From Terrimonas_A sp036262095 (GTDB lineage: Bacteria > Bacteroidota > Bacteroidia > Chitinophagales > Chitinophagaceae), in NCBI GenBank assembly GCA_036262095.1, contig DATAJQ010000097.1, positions 16,329 through 80,328 on the forward strand: a stretch of 64,000 nucleotides of DNA. Direction: 5' to 3'. The notes beneath the pieces were generated by a model that was given only the letters and a program-made list of their open reading frames with translations, was not told where the DNA came from and made no database searches. The position numbers were made by a program, and so were the translations under genes. Below are positions 47,507-57,219 of the stretch, piece after piece; position 1 is the first letter of the stretch; each line of letters starts with the position of its first letter.

Positions 47507-48955
47507 ATGAAATATCTTCCGGCCTTTTTGGTTGCTGTTCCGTGTTTGCTGCAGATTGCCTATTCCCAAAATAAGCAGGGCTATGTGCCAAGGATAGAGG
47601 CCTGTGATTGCCCGGTTAAAGTAGATAGTAATTATAGCAATCAATGCGGCTACCTGATCGTACCGGAAAACAGGAAAAAGGCAAACGGGAAAACAATTAA
47701 GCTGCCATTTATTATTGCTAAAAGCAATAATCCTGATAAACGGAAAGACCCGCTTCTGTTCACTGCAGGAGGACCGGGCGGCAGTTCACTCGACTGGATC
47801 ACCGGTGTAGGAAAACGTGGTATAATCGATAACAGGGACTGCATTGCATTTGAACAACGTGGGACCCACTATGCGATCCCTGACCTCTGGAGCAATGAAC
47901 TTAGCGATGCTATCAGGGATTCATATAGAAATAATCTTTCTAAAGACAGCATGGTGCTGGAAGGTGTTAAACGTTATAAAAAAGCACTCGTTAAAAAAGG
48001 AATTGATCTTGCCGGTTATAATACGGATGAAACGGTTTCGGACATACACGACCTGTTAAGTGTTTTGCAAATCGATTCAGTTAACCTTTTTGGCGGCTCT
48101 TACAGCGGAGGGCTTATGCTGGCCGTTTTGCAAAAAGATCCTTCACGGATCAGGTCGTTGATACTGGATTCTCCACTCCCTACCTTTATTCCGATCGATG
48201 AGGATGAGCCGGCCAATTTTAACGAGGCATTGCAGGTATTGTTTGATCATTGCGACAAAGATTCTACCAATAAAGAACTATATGGAAACCTGAAAGAAAA
48301 GTTCCGTCAATATTTTTCCTCTATAGAAAATAAGACCTTTTATTTTCCATATAAGGAGAAAGACGCGACTACTGCCTTGAATATCCAGTATACAAGAAGC
48401 GATCTGTTGAATATAGTTGTAAATGCTTTTTATGACCAGTCGCATATTAAGGACATCCCTTATCTCATTACACAATTAATAGGAGGAAATCATGAACTTT
48501 ATATAAAAGGAATGATGGATCAGGTACTTCATAGAAATATTGGCCCTTCCGGAATGAGGATATCTGTTTATTGCGCAGATCAGACTGCCTATCACGATGA
48601 AGCTATTCTGAAACAGCTATACGGCCCTTATCCTTTTATGAAAGGTTATCATATCAATGATGTGTACAGGGAAATGTGTGATTGCTGGCAGGTGCCGCCG
48701 ATCAATGCACAAACAAAGAAGCCTTTTTATTCAGACAAACCTGTGCTGCTTGCCGATGGTGAAATGGACCCTGCCTGCAGGCCGCTGTATATCGACATGA
48801 TCCGTCATTACATGCCCAATAGTCAACGCTTATTATTCATCAACCGTTCACACATGGTTTTGGGAGGACCGGTTGGAAATGCGATCATGAAAAAGTTCCT
48901 GGATGATCCTTTTGAAAAGATAAGAAGGGACGAAAAAAATATTATAGCCTATTGA
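47507..48955 (+). CDS. Exported alpha/beta hydrolase (tripeptidyl aminopeptidase-like)
   Basis: 482 residues with signal peptide ending YSQ (about 22). FTAGGPGGSSLDW is the oxyanion-hole loop, GGSYSGG the nucleophile elbow (Ser200), DGEMDPACRP the acid region and NRSHMVLGGP the catalytic His near the C-terminus. The layout matches the S33-type peptidases with a C-terminal TAP-like domain. Probably a periplasmic aminopeptidase or esterase. Separated by 63 bases from the AraC regulator upstream. Confidence 0.87.
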   Translation: MKYLPAFLVAVPCLLQIAYSQNKQGYVPRIEACDCPVKVDSNYSNQCGYLIVPENRKKANGKTIKLPFIIAKSNNPDKRKDPLLFTAGGPGGSSLDWITGVGKRGIIDNRDCIAFEQRGTHYAIPDLWSNELSDAIRDSYRNNLSKDSMVLEGVKRYKKALVKKGIDLAGYNTDETVSDIHDLLSVLQIDSVNLFGGSYSGGLMLAVLQKDPSRIRSLILDSPLPTFIPIDEDEPANFNEALQVLFDHCDKDSTNKELYGNLKEKFRQYFSSIENKTFYFPYKEKDATTALNIQYTRSDLLNIVVNAFYDQSHIKDIPYLITQLIGGNHELYIKGMMDQVLHRNIGPSGMRISVYCADQTAYHDEAILKQLYGPYPFMKGYHINDVYREMCDCWQVPPINAQTKKPFYSDKPVLLADGEMDPACRPLYIDMIRHYMPNSQRLLFINRSHMVLGGPVGNAIMKKFLDDPFEKIRRDEKNIIAY

Positions 48956-49066
48956 CTGTTAACTATTTGATTTTAAGAAAATTAAACCCCTTTAGCGGAT
49001 TACGGGCTGAACCTGCATTAATCCCTGAATCAATTTTTGGCGGAATTGATTTAAATTAAGGTTCAA

Positions 49067-49498
49067 GTGCAACTAACAACCGACATATATCAGCGTATTG
49101 CCGCCGCCAAAGTGTTTATTGACCAAAACTACCATGAGTCAATTGACCTTGACAGGATATCCAGGCAGGCCCTTTTATCAAGATTTCATTTTCACCGCCT
49201 CTTTACCCGCATTTATAAAAAAACACCCCATCAGTATGTGACACAAACCCGGGTGGAAGCAGCAAAACTGTTGTTGGCCAAAGAAGGTATCAGCATCACG
49301 GAAGTTTGCAGCATGATCGGTTTTGAAAGCCTCGGTTCATTCAGTTCATTGTTCAGTAAGCAAAACGGATATTCCCCGCAGTATTACCGGAATATAGCCT
49401 GGCTGAAAAAGAAACTGGCTAAGGAGCAACCCAGGCGGTTTATCCCTCACTGCTTCATTGAGCAGTACAAAATAGACGGCTCCCCGGCAGATGTTTGA
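49067..49498 (+). CDS. Short AraC family regulator (DNA-binding domain only)
   Basis: 143 residues from a GTG at 49067; the first helix starts right after it. The protein is only the AraC DNA-binding domain: FIDQNYHESIDLDRISRQAL, SRFHFHRLFTRIYKKTPHQY, then ITEVCSMIGFESLGSFSSLF, and a basic tail. No sensor domain. It precedes two VOC genes by 69 bases and probably controls or is co-expressed with them. Confidence 0.86.
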   Translation: MQLTTDIYQRIAAAKVFIDQNYHESIDLDRISRQALLSRFHFHRLFTRIYKKTPHQYVTQTRVEAAKLLLAKEGISITEVCSMIGFESLGSFSSLFSKQNGYSPQYYRNIAWLKKKLAKEQPRRFIPHCFIEQYKIDGSPADV

Positions 49499-49566
49499 TA
49501 AAAAAGCAAGATTCGAGAAACTGTTTTTCCTACCCTCTTTTATCTTCACTTTATTAAATCAATAAT

Positions 49567-50010
49567 ATGATCACAAGATTCTCCCACACTACTCTGTATG
49601 TTCTTGACCAGGAAAAGGCGTATGACTTCTATGTAAACAAATTAGGGTTTAAAGTGAACACTGATGCAACCATGGGAAATGGTTATCGCTGGCTTACCGT
49701 TAACCCGCCGGAACAGCCGGATCTTGAAGTGGTGTTGATGGCGGTGCTCCATGAAAGCATGGTGAAATCGGATGCCTGTCCCGATGGCCTCGACCAGGAA
49801 AGCCGTGATGCATTTAAAGTGCTGCTGGAAAAGGGAATTCTGGGAGCAGGTGTTATGTACACCAATGATTGCCGAGCTACTTATGAAGAACTGAAAGCAA
49901 AGGGCGTTCAATTCAAAGGAGAGCCAAGGGAACAATTTTACGGAATTGAAGCCGTAATGTTTGACGGTTGCGGCAACTGGTTCAGCGTAACGCAGCCAAA
50001 GGAAATGTAA
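49567..50010 (+). CDS. VOC superfamily (glyoxalase/bleomycin-resistance-like) protein
   Basis: 147 residues, one vicinal oxygen chelate fold of two beta-alpha-beta-beta-beta units: TRFSHTTLYVLDQEKAYDFY first, GVMYTNDCRATYEELKAKGV second, ending CGNWFSVTQP. The metal-type residues (His near the start, Glu near 130) are present. Specific reaction unknown. Part of an AraC-VOC-VOC-DUF1801 group, often seen in Bacteroidota. Confidence 0.88.
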   Translation: MITRFSHTTLYVLDQEKAYDFYVNKLGFKVNTDATMGNGYRWLTVNPPEQPDLEVVLMAVLHESMVKSDACPDGLDQESRDAFKVLLEKGILGAGVMYTNDCRATYEELKAKGVQFKGEPREQFYGIEAVMFDGCGNWFSVTQPKEM

Positions 50011-50034
50011 ATACCAAACCACAAACCAGATAAC

Positions 50035-50418
50035 ATGCCAAACAAATTGACACATTTTGCCATTCACATTGATAATATGGAAAGGGCAAAGAGCTTCTAT
50101 GAGGAAGTATTTGATTGGGGCTTTGCTTCTTATGGTCCGCCTGATTTTCTGCAAATAAAAACCGATAAAACGGACAAAGGAGAGTTGATCGGTGCGCTGC
50201 AATCCAGGAAGTATTCGCCGGTGAAAGAAAAGCTGATCGGCCTGGAATGCACAATTAATGTAGCGGATATCGAGGATATAATTAAAAAGGTAAAGCATAA
50301 AGGAGGGCAGATCCTGATGCCCAAAACTGCCATACCTTATGTAGGATGGATCATAAAGTTCCTTGACACCGAAGGCAATCTTGTATGTGCTATGCAAACA
50401 GATGCCGGAGCAAAATAA
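50035..50418 (+). CDS. VOC superfamily protein (second)
   Basis: 127 residues with a VOC fold: THFAIHIDNMERAKSFYEEV, DFLQIKTDKTDKGELIGAL and a C-terminal IKFLDTEGNLVCAMQTDA. The pattern (WG-F-PPDF) matches small VOC enzymes usually annotated as glyoxalase-like. Not closely related to the preceding VOC protein. It overlaps nothing; three bases separate its stop from the DUF1801 gene, so the two are translated together. Confidence 0.88.
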   Translation: MPNKLTHFAIHIDNMERAKSFYEEVFDWGFASYGPPDFLQIKTDKTDKGELIGALQSRKYSPVKEKLIGLECTINVADIEDIIKKVKHKGGQILMPKTAIPYVGWIIKFLDTEGNLVCAMQTDAGAK

Positions 50419-50420
50419 AC

Positions 50421-50867
50421 ATGATGAGTAAATCCCGCGATATACATCCTGATTTTCTTTTTCTTTTGGAATTGAAAGAGCTAGGCCTGATCAAACTGTT
50501 CAAAGACCTGCGGTCATATGTTCTTGAAATTTATCCTGACTGCAACGAGCTATTGTATCATACACATGCCCTCACATCTGTATTTTCCATTTCAGATAAG
50601 CTTGCCGATGGGTTTTGTATGATACCCATATATACGAATCACCTGAACCTGGGGTTTCATAAAGGCACTTTGCTCAATGATCCTCATAAACTCCTGACCG
50701 GAACAGGAAACCTGATACGGCATATCCCTGTGAAAGCCCCGGCAGATTACCGGAATAAAAAGACCAGAGACCTTGTGAGATCGGCAGCGGATTTTGCTAT
50801 TAAGGATATGGAGAAACCAACAAAATCTGTTGGCCAAACGATCTCGAAAATTACCCGGAAAGGTTAA
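50421..50867 (+). CDS. DUF1801 protein
   Basis: 148 residues from ATG 50421 (the frame is open upstream inside the VOC gene, but this start gives a normal N-terminus). Matches DUF1801/YdhG-like proteins: HPDFLFLLELKELGLIKLF, then LNLGFHKGTLLNDPHKLLTG and NLIRHIPVK. The basic C-terminal tail is probably disordered. Function unknown; members often neighbour VOC genes, as here. Confidence 0.85.
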   Translation: MMSKSRDIHPDFLFLLELKELGLIKLFKDLRSYVLEIYPDCNELLYHTHALTSVFSISDKLADGFCMIPIYTNHLNLGFHKGTLLNDPHKLLTGTGNLIRHIPVKAPADYRNKKTRDLVRSAADFAIKDMEKPTKSVGQTISKITRKG

Positions 50868-50919
50868 TAGGTCCATTCTGTCTCTGAAGGAACGGCATGA
50901 AAATGGAAACATTCCCTGT

Positions 50920-51738
50920 ATGAAAAAAGAAGAGCTCAGACATATCTCAACCAGCCATTACAGGAAGATCCAAAAGCATCTTGACGGGATAGTAGAAGAT
51001 ATGGATGGAGAAGAGATCCATCAGTTAAGAGTAGAATACAAAAAATTGAGAGCCTTTTTCAGAATGTTGTCTTCAACCCCTCGCGTAAAGGAAGAAATAA
51101 AGGTTTCAAAGAAATTAAAACAATTATACTCTCTGTATGGCACTGTCCGCGATTTGCAATTGCAGCAGAAACGAATAAAAGAAGCAGTTAAAAACAATAC
51201 ACAAAAAATAAGCCCCTATCTGGATTTACTGCAATCGGAGATCGATAAAACAGAACCCGAACTTCAGGACATTCTATCCAAAAAGCCGGTGCAGGAAAGT
51301 AAGAAGAAAACAAATGCGGGTTTGCCTGATAAATTTCTGAAACACGACTTCCATCAGTTTGTTGAAGATAAATGGAGTTCCGTATATGCTATTCTTGCCT
51401 CGGGTCATTATAGTGATGACAATATACATTCTATCAGAAAACATCTCAAGGATCTGTTTTATAACCTGAAGGAATATGAAGGAAAAAAAATCAAGGTGCT
51501 ATCCGCCGGTATCTGGAAAGGACAGGATGAAAAATTTATTGCTGCATTGCTTGATGAACTGGGCACATTCCAGGACCGGTGCACTTCTATCAGCTTATTA
51601 AAAGCTTATTGGATAAAACGCTTCGTACTTCCCGTCAGAAAGCTGCTTGATGAATTAAAACAGCAATGGATAAAGGAAAAGACAGGAATGAAAAGAGTGC
51701 TGGTCAGAAAAATGCAAACAGGTATCAAAATTATATAA
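50920..51738 (+). CDS. CHAD domain protein
   Basis: 272 residues from ATG 50920; upstream in-frame codons overlap the DUF1801 gene and are not used. Helical CHAD domain with the conserved His-rich helices IHQLRVEYKKLRAFFRML and IHSIRKHLKDLFYNLKEY and many Lys/Arg residues. CHAD proteins bind polyphosphate through this positive surface. Cytoplasmic. No CYTH/triphosphatase partner in the window. Confidence 0.88.
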   Translation: MKKEELRHISTSHYRKIQKHLDGIVEDMDGEEIHQLRVEYKKLRAFFRMLSSTPRVKEEIKVSKKLKQLYSLYGTVRDLQLQQKRIKEAVKNNTQKISPYLDLLQSEIDKTEPELQDILSKKPVQESKKKTNAGLPDKFLKHDFHQFVEDKWSSVYAILASGHYSDDNIHSIRKHLKDLFYNLKEYEGKKIKVLSAGIWKGQDEKFIAALLDELGTFQDRCTSISLLKAYWIKRFVLPVRKLLDELKQQWIKEKTGMKRVLVRKMQTGIKII

Positions 51739-51740
51739 AA

Positions 51741-51770
51741 GGAAAGGCCAGACGATTCTGGCCTTTTCCC
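51741..51770 (+). terminator. Intrinsic terminator after the CHAD gene
   Basis: Ten-bp stem AAAGGCCAGA/TCTGGCCTTT (51743-51752 and 51757-51766) with a 4-base loop, followed by TCCCC; weak T-tract. Confidence 0.7.
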
Positions 51771-51846
51771 CTGAAAAGGCAAGTTCAATTGCGTGAAGGA
51801 ACTGTATGAACCTGCCTGAATCTACCACCTACGAAAGTATATTTGG

Positions 51847-52491
51847 TCAGAACCTGTATTTAAGACCGACTTCGAGTCCCAGAGAAGAGTTATAGGTTTT
51901 AGCACGGCCAGCAGGATAGCCTGCATAGCCTTTATCTTCTGCATTGGTGAAATCATAGTCAAATCTTACACCAGTGTTCAGGAACACATTCTTTGATAAA
52001 GCAAAATCAAAACCAGCATTTGCCATACCACCAAAAGTCAGGTCCTTAAACTGATCTTTGGTATCTGTTTTCTGGTTGCCGGCTTCTACTTTTGAGTCAG
52101 TAAGGATGCTTAATTGAGGACCGAGCTTACCGGTAAAGGAAACTCCCTGGCTCAACGGTGTTGTGTAAGTAACATATAGAGGAACTTTGATGTAATTGTT
52201 CTTCTGGTTGACTTCTGTACCGGAATAATCAAATTTTCTTCCCTGCAGTGAATACAAGGCATCAAGACCGATACCTATGTTTTTAGTGAATGCATATTCA
52301 ACTCCAAGCCCGAAGTTGGCGGCAAATTTACTTTTACTATCAAAACCAGGAAGGTCTTTATCATCTGAATTGTGCATCCAGCTCAGCAGAGGAGTTCCTT
52401 TCACGCTTACTGTCCATTTTTCCTGAGCATTGAGTGTACCGGCAGAAGCCAGTAATGCGATAGCGATAACGCTTAATAGTCTTTTCTTCAT
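51847..52491 (-). CDS. Outer-membrane beta-barrel protein
   Basis: 214 residues with signal peptide (MKKRLLSVIAIALLASAGTL, cut after NAQ). The mature part is an eight-strand porin-like barrel of the PF13568 type (alternating aromatic/small residues, for example FAANFGLGVEYAFTKNIGIG), ending SLGLEVGLKYRF with the terminal Phe needed for outer-membrane insertion. Common in Bacteroidota; function unknown, perhaps structural or adhesive. Monocistronic. Confidence 0.9.
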   Translation of the reverse strand: MKKRLLSVIAIALLASAGTLNAQEKWTVSVKGTPLLSWMHNSDDKDLPGFDSKSKFAANFGLGVEYAFTKNIGIGLDALYSLQGRKFDYSGTEVNQKNNYIKVPLYVTYTTPLSQGVSFTGKLGPQLSILTDSKVEAGNQKTDTKDQFKDLTFGGMANAGFDFALSKNVFLNTGVRFDYDFTNAEDKGYAGYPAGRAKTYNSSLGLEVGLKYRF

Positions 52492-52767
52492 AATTAAAAT
52501 ATTTCTTTAACTTAAATCTCGTCTGTTACTGTACAATGATCTTAATAGCGCTATTTCGGGAACAAAATTCGCCACTGACCAGGTACCGGAAAATGTCTGT
52601 TTGTCTGTTTTTTTTGTCTTTTTCGGAACAAGAATCTTATTGACCAGTTAATTATTCCGAGGCTCAAACATTTCGGGGTTTATTATGTTATTGCATATTT
52701 TCTTTTTCATTTCAGATATGTTCAGGTTAAGAGGACAAAGACATTCGTTCTTTATTATATTTGTCGG

Positions 52768-53079
52768 GTGAAAAAATGGGCTGCTATCATATTCCTGTTC
52801 CTTGCCGCGGCATGTACTTTCTATCCCTGCTGCCCGGGTGATGATGATTGCGCTGCCGAAGCTGATCAAACCAGCACTCATTCCACTGGCGATAAAAATG
52901 ATGATTGCTTTTGTTCCCCTTTCTCTGCATGTGCTTCCTGTGCTGCTTCCGAAGAGATATCGGCAGGCAACTTTAATTTTCTTCAACTGAAACCGCTGCC
53001 GGCCCGCTACAGCACCTATATTTTTACCAACGGAGAAGAAGTCTATTCCTCTTTATTCCAACCTCCCCGGTATTGCTGA
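52768..53079 (+). CDS. Small Cys-rich lipoprotein-like protein (DUF6660-like)
   Basis: 103 residues from a GTG at 52768. Hydrophobic N-terminus with a possible lipobox (FLAAAC) and then nine cysteines in clusters (YPCCPGDDDC, DCFCSPFSACASC), a His and several acidic residues. Small Cys-rich proteins of this kind commonly stand directly before TonB-dependent receptors for metals or metal complexes in Bacteroidota, and here one follows 44 bases downstream. A metal-binding role is therefore likely but not shown. Confidence 0.7.
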   Translation: MKKWAAIIFLFLAAACTFYPCCPGDDDCAAEADQTSTHSTGDKNDDCFCSPFSACASCAASEEISAGNFNFLQLKPLPARYSTYIFTNGEEVYSSLFQPPRYC

Positions 53080-53123
53080 CCATATTTCAGCAAACAAGAT
53101 TTTTACATTTTATAAAACAGGTA

Positions 53124-55280
53124 ATGAGATATTTATTGACGGGCATTATTCTGTGCTGTTTTGCATTCTCAGCACAGGCTCAACATACATTTACTGCAAC
53201 AGTTACCGGCGATCATAAATCACCCCTGCCGGGAGCTACCCTTCACTGGAAAGAAAAAAACAGGTCGCTGATCGCCGATTCGACCGGTAAGATCGTTCTT
53301 ACAAATATTCCCGATGGTGTGCAAACTTTTACTGTTTCTCATGTAGGCTTTGCAGACAAGACCATCACTTACACATTCCCATTAACAGATGCTGCAATGA
53401 TCATCATTGAAATGGAAACAGCAGAAGAAGATGAGGAGGAAGAAGAAGTGGTGGTTACTGCCACGCGCACCAGCCGTACTATTGCCAACACGCCTACCCG
53501 CACAGAAGTGATATCAGGAGAAGAGCTTGAAGAAAAAGGTAATATGAAGCCCGGTGATATACGGATGTTACTGAATGAGAGCACGGGTATTCAAACACAA
53601 CAGACTTCTGCAACTTCCTATAATTCCGGTATACGCATCCAGGGTTTGGATGGGCGGTATACACAAATACTGCGGGATGGCTATCCTTTGTATGCAGGAT
53701 TTTCAGGTGGCCTGTCCCTTCTCCAGATCGCGCCGCTTGATCTCCGGCAGGTGGAGGTGATCAAGGGGTCATCTTCCACTTTGTATGGTGGTGGAGCGAT
53801 CGCCGGGCTGGTGAACCTTGTGTCCAAAACACCAGGCAACGAAAGGGAGCTTAGCTTTATAGCCAATGCTACTACAGCCAAAGGGCTTGATCTTAGTGGT
53901 TTTTATAGCGAGCGTTATGGTAAAATAGGACTAACAGTATTTGGGTCGCGCAATAGCAGCGCAGCTTTTGATCCTGCTGATATTGGATTAACTGCTATCC
54001 CAAAGTTTGAGCGCTATACAATTAATCCACGGATGTTCATTTATGGAAAGAAGACCACTGCGGATATCGGCATCAGTTATATTACGGAAAACAGGACCGG
54101 TGGTGATATGAATTATATAAAGAACGGAGGCACTGGTTTCTTCGAGAAAAATAATACAGACCGCGTCACGGCTCAATTTGGAATTGCCCACCGGCTGAAC
54201 GAAAACTCGACTATTCAACTGAAGAACAGTTACAGCCGGTTTGATCGTTCTATTGCTATCCCTGCTTACCAGTTCGATGCTTTGCAGCAATCTTCTTTCT
54301 CAGAGTTCACCTGGAACAGGAAGGGGGAGCAGGCAGACTGGGTGGTTGGCGCTAACCTGCTGACAGATGATCTTAAAGAAAAACCTTTATCACCCGATCC
54401 TGTCAGGGACTATCATTATAGTACTGTTGGTGTTTTTATTCAGAATGCCTGGTCTGTTTCAGATATGTTTACCCTGGAAACAGGCCTTCGGGGTGATTAT
54501 GTAAATGAATATGGATTTGAATTGTTGCCAAGGGTGGCAGCTATGTTCAAGGTTACTCCAAAGATCACGTTCCGGGTAGGTGGTGGATATGGTTATAAAT
54601 CACCGACTATTTTTACGGAAGATGCAGAGCGAAACCAGTTCCGCCACATCCTGCCGGTTAATATTCACACTACCCGCAATGAAAGATCTGTTGGAGGTAA
54701 TGCGGATATCAATTACAGAACGAATTTTGGGGAATTAGGATTCAGTCTTAATCACCTGTTCTTTTATACCAGGCTGAACCGTCCATTGGTATTGGCAAAT
54801 GCAGGAGGAGGTATGATGGAGTTTGAAAATTCCACAGGCCATGTTGATACAAAGGGAATGGAAACAAACCTGAAGCTGACCTATCATGCATTTAAGTTGT
54901 TTGTAGGGTATACCTACACAGACGCCAACACTTATTTCAATAGCAAGCACTGGTTACCTCTTACAGCCCGACACCGGCTTAATAATGTACTGATGTACGA
55001 AGTGGAGGACCAGTGGAAGATCGGCCTGGAAGCATATTATTATAGCCGTCAACAACTGAGTGATGGAAGTTTTGGCAAATCTTACTGGATCACCGGCTTC
55101 ATGGCGGAAAAGATCTGGGAGAAGTTTTCTGTGTTTATCAATTTTGAGAATTTCACGGATACACGCCAGACCAAATTTGGCCCGATCTATACCGGTACTA
55201 TTGATAACCCTGTTTTCAGGGATATTTATGCACCTGTTGACGGGTTTGTAGTAAACGGAGGGATCAAGCTTAAATTGTAG
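53124..55280 (+). CDS. TonB-dependent outer-membrane receptor
   Basis: 718 residues from ATG 53124, which begins the signal peptide MRYLLTGIILCCFAFSAQA. Carboxypeptidase-regulatory-like domain (about 25-105), an acidic run EEDEEEEE before a TonB-box-like VVVTATRT, plug (about 120-240, IQGLDGRYTQILRDGYPLY, STLYGGGAIAGLVNLVSK) and a 22-strand barrel ending NGGIKLKL. It is a siderophore/cobalamin/metal-type receptor rather than SusC: no SusD gene follows and the plug motif differs. Substrate unknown; the Cys-rich gene upstream points to a metal. Confidence 0.93.
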   Translation: MRYLLTGIILCCFAFSAQAQHTFTATVTGDHKSPLPGATLHWKEKNRSLIADSTGKIVLTNIPDGVQTFTVSHVGFADKTITYTFPLTDAAMIIIEMETAEEDEEEEEVVVTATRTSRTIANTPTRTEVISGEELEEKGNMKPGDIRMLLNESTGIQTQQTSATSYNSGIRIQGLDGRYTQILRDGYPLYAGFSGGLSLLQIAPLDLRQVEVIKGSSSTLYGGGAIAGLVNLVSKTPGNERELSFIANATTAKGLDLSGFYSERYGKIGLTVFGSRNSSAAFDPADIGLTAIPKFERYTINPRMFIYGKKTTADIGISYITENRTGGDMNYIKNGGTGFFEKNNTDRVTAQFGIAHRLNENSTIQLKNSYSRFDRSIAIPAYQFDALQQSSFSEFTWNRKGEQADWVVGANLLTDDLKEKPLSPDPVRDYHYSTVGVFIQNAWSVSDMFTLETGLRGDYVNEYGFELLPRVAAMFKVTPKITFRVGGGYGYKSPTIFTEDAERNQFRHILPVNIHTTRNERSVGGNADINYRTNFGELGFSLNHLFFYTRLNRPLVLANAGGGMMEFENSTGHVDTKGMETNLKLTYHAFKLFVGYTYTDANTYFNSKHWLPLTARHRLNNVLMYEVEDQWKIGLEAYYYSRQQLSDGSFGKSYWITGFMAEKIWEKFSVFINFENFTDTRQTKFGPIYTGTIDNPVFRDIYAPVDGFVVNGGIKLKL

Positions 55281-55292
55281 GTTGTCGCCTGC

Positions 55293-55979
55293 TTATTCTT
55301 TATTGCGGCGGATCAGTTGGAGATTAGCCCGGTAGTTTTCTCCAATAGCGATATTTGTTCCTGCCACATTCAATATGTTCTTGTCCATCACTTCAATATA
55401 ATTCATGTTGACAAGGTAGGAACGATGGACCCGTGTAAAGGTATCAGCAGGTAAAAGGCCAGCCAGGTTCTTCATGGTCATATAAGTAAGAAGATTGCCT
55501 TTAGTGGTTTTGAGAAGGATATAATCTTTCACGGATTGAGCATACAGCAATTCAGTATGCATTACTTTTACCAGTTTACCGGATACTTTAAAGTAGGTAT
55601 ACTGTTTTTGCTGTATTTTCTCATCCGGATAGATCCGGAATAATTTTTCCATGCTCTTTTCAAACCTTTCATAGCTGATGGGCTTGAGGAGGTAATCAAT
55701 ACCATCGAGTTCAAAGCCGGTCAGTGCATATTCGGAATAGGCGGTAGTGAATATTACTTTGGGCGGGGATTTGAGTGATTTCAGGAACTCAATGCCATTG
55801 ATGGCCGGCATGCGGATATCCAGGAACATCAACTCAATATTTTCTTTGTGAAGCACTTTGAACGCTTCCAGCGCATTCGGGCATTTGGCAAATATTTCCA
55901 ATCGCCCGAACCGTTTGATATGCGCCTCAAGTACTTCCTGCGCCAAAGGTTCATCATCTACAATAATACACCTGATCAT
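55293..55979 (-). CDS. LytTR response regulator
   Basis: 228 residues. Receiver domain (1-118) with phosphoacceptor Asp54 in MFLDIRMPAINGIEFL and acidic pair DDE at 8-10, then a LytTR DNA-binding domain (about 130-228; YAQSVKDYILLKT, FTRVHRSYLVNM). Its start overlaps the stop of the histidine kinase gene by 4 bases, so the two are translationally coupled. It converges with the TonB receptor gene with only 12 bases between the stops. Confidence 0.95.
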   Translation of the reverse strand: MIRCIIVDDEPLAQEVLEAHIKRFGRLEIFAKCPNALEAFKVLHKENIELMFLDIRMPAINGIEFLKSLKSPPKVIFTTAYSEYALTGFELDGIDYLLKPISYERFEKSMEKLFRIYPDEKIQQKQYTYFKVSGKLVKVMHTELLYAQSVKDYILLKTTKGNLLTYMTMKNLAGLLPADTFTRVHRSYLVNMNYIEVMDKNILNVAGTNIAIGENYRANLQLIRRNKE

Positions 55980-57061
55980 GCCAGTTTAAGATTTAAATTC
56001 ACTTCATAGCTCCGTTCGTTCTCTGAAACCTGTAACTGGTGCCGGTTATGATAGAGCAATTCCAATCGCTTCTTTACATTTTGCAGGCCAATACCACAGG
56101 AGTTATGTTCCTTTTTTATTTCAGGCTTGCTATTGGCGACCTGCAGGCTCAGTTCTTTTTCAACCAGGCAAAGTACAATAGATACATTGCCATTTTCCAC
56201 AGCTTCCATAGTCCCATGTTTAAAAGCGTTTTCAATAAAGGGAAGCAGAAGCAAAGGCTCGATACGGGCAGTATCAGTAATGCCCTGCACATCAAAGCTG
56301 ATGGAAATATGCTGATGATGCCGCAACCGTTCTATTTCCACGTAACTGTGCAAAAAAGCGACTTCCTGTTGTAAAGACACTTTTTGTTCGGCAGACTGAT
56401 ACAATATATATCGCATCATTTCCGAAAGCTGCACCACCATTGGCGCTGTATCTTTTGATTGTTTGATGGCCAGGGCGTAAATATTATTTAACGTGTTGAA
56501 AAAGAAATGGGGTTGTACCTGGGCTTTAAGATAATTAAGCTCGGAGATCAATTGCTGCTCTTTGAGCGTTTTTAATTGCGCTTCCTGTTTTAATGCGCGG
56601 ATAAGATAGGCAAAACCGATCATGGGTAAACAGCGGTAAGAAAGCGTGTAGACATAAATAAGCTTGAACCCTTCCTGGGCTTTATATTGCCTTGCTGCGA
56701 TTTTCCGTAAACCTTCTGAAAGAAGGGGAAGCTTGCTCATGCTCCATAAAGCAACGTAGTGATTGTAGTAATGCATTACAGGAACGAAAATAATCAGGCT
56801 GATCACCAGTAATAACGGTTTTCTTCCATCTACAAACCTCTTTACAAACCCCCAGTAATAGGTGCCAAAGAGGATGAAACTGAAAGTGCCAAAAGAAAGA
56901 CGGTATTCAATTGAATTGATAAAATACCATCCGTTACCTTCTTCATAAATGCTGTATTCCACATCGCTAAGGATAGCGATAAGGTAGGTGATGGAAACAA
57001 GCAGCAACATTTCCATCCAGAAGTATTTATCAGCGATCTTTTTTTTCAGCAAATCAAGCAT
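55976..57061 (-). CDS. LytS-type sensor histidine kinase
   Basis: 361 residues. N-terminal half is membrane-embedded with about four helices (for example YFWMEMLLLVSITYLIAILS); the C-terminal half has the short kinase of the LytS/YehU type: phosphoacceptor block QVQPHFFFNTLNNIY and ATP-binding LLLLPFIENAFKHG followed by GIGLQNVKKRLELL. Signal unknown. Forms a pair with the LytTR regulator downstream. Confidence 0.94.
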   Translation of the reverse strand: MLDLLKKKIADKYFWMEMLLLVSITYLIAILSDVEYSIYEEGNGWYFINSIEYRLSFGTFSFILFGTYYWGFVKRFVDGRKPLLLVISLIIFVPVMHYYNHYVALWSMSKLPLLSEGLRKIAARQYKAQEGFKLIYVYTLSYRCLPMIGFAYLIRALKQEAQLKTLKEQQLISELNYLKAQVQPHFFFNTLNNIYALAIKQSKDTAPMVVQLSEMMRYILYQSAEQKVSLQQEVAFLHSYVEIERLRHHQHISISFDVQGITDTARIEPLLLLPFIENAFKHGTMEAVENGNVSIVLCLVEKELSLQVANSKPEIKKEHNSCGIGLQNVKKRLELLYHNRHQLQVSENERSYEVNLNLKLA

Positions 57062-57219
57062 CGGGGCAAATTAAAAAATGTACTAAGCTGTAGTTTTTCC
57101 TTTCGATAAACCCGGTCATTTTTTCGACTAACCCTTCCTGATCTAATTCTTCTGTGAGTTTGTCTAATTGAAGATACAGAGAAGCGGGTATTGTTTATGT
57201 TTGACCAAAACAAAGTTTT

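Noticed and set aside
52756..52763. TATATTTG, a match to the Bacteroidota -7 promoter element TAnnTTTG, before the Cys-rich gene
   Set aside because: It would place the transcription start on the GTG start codon, and no -33 element is seen at the right distance; a chance match in AT-rich DNA is likely.
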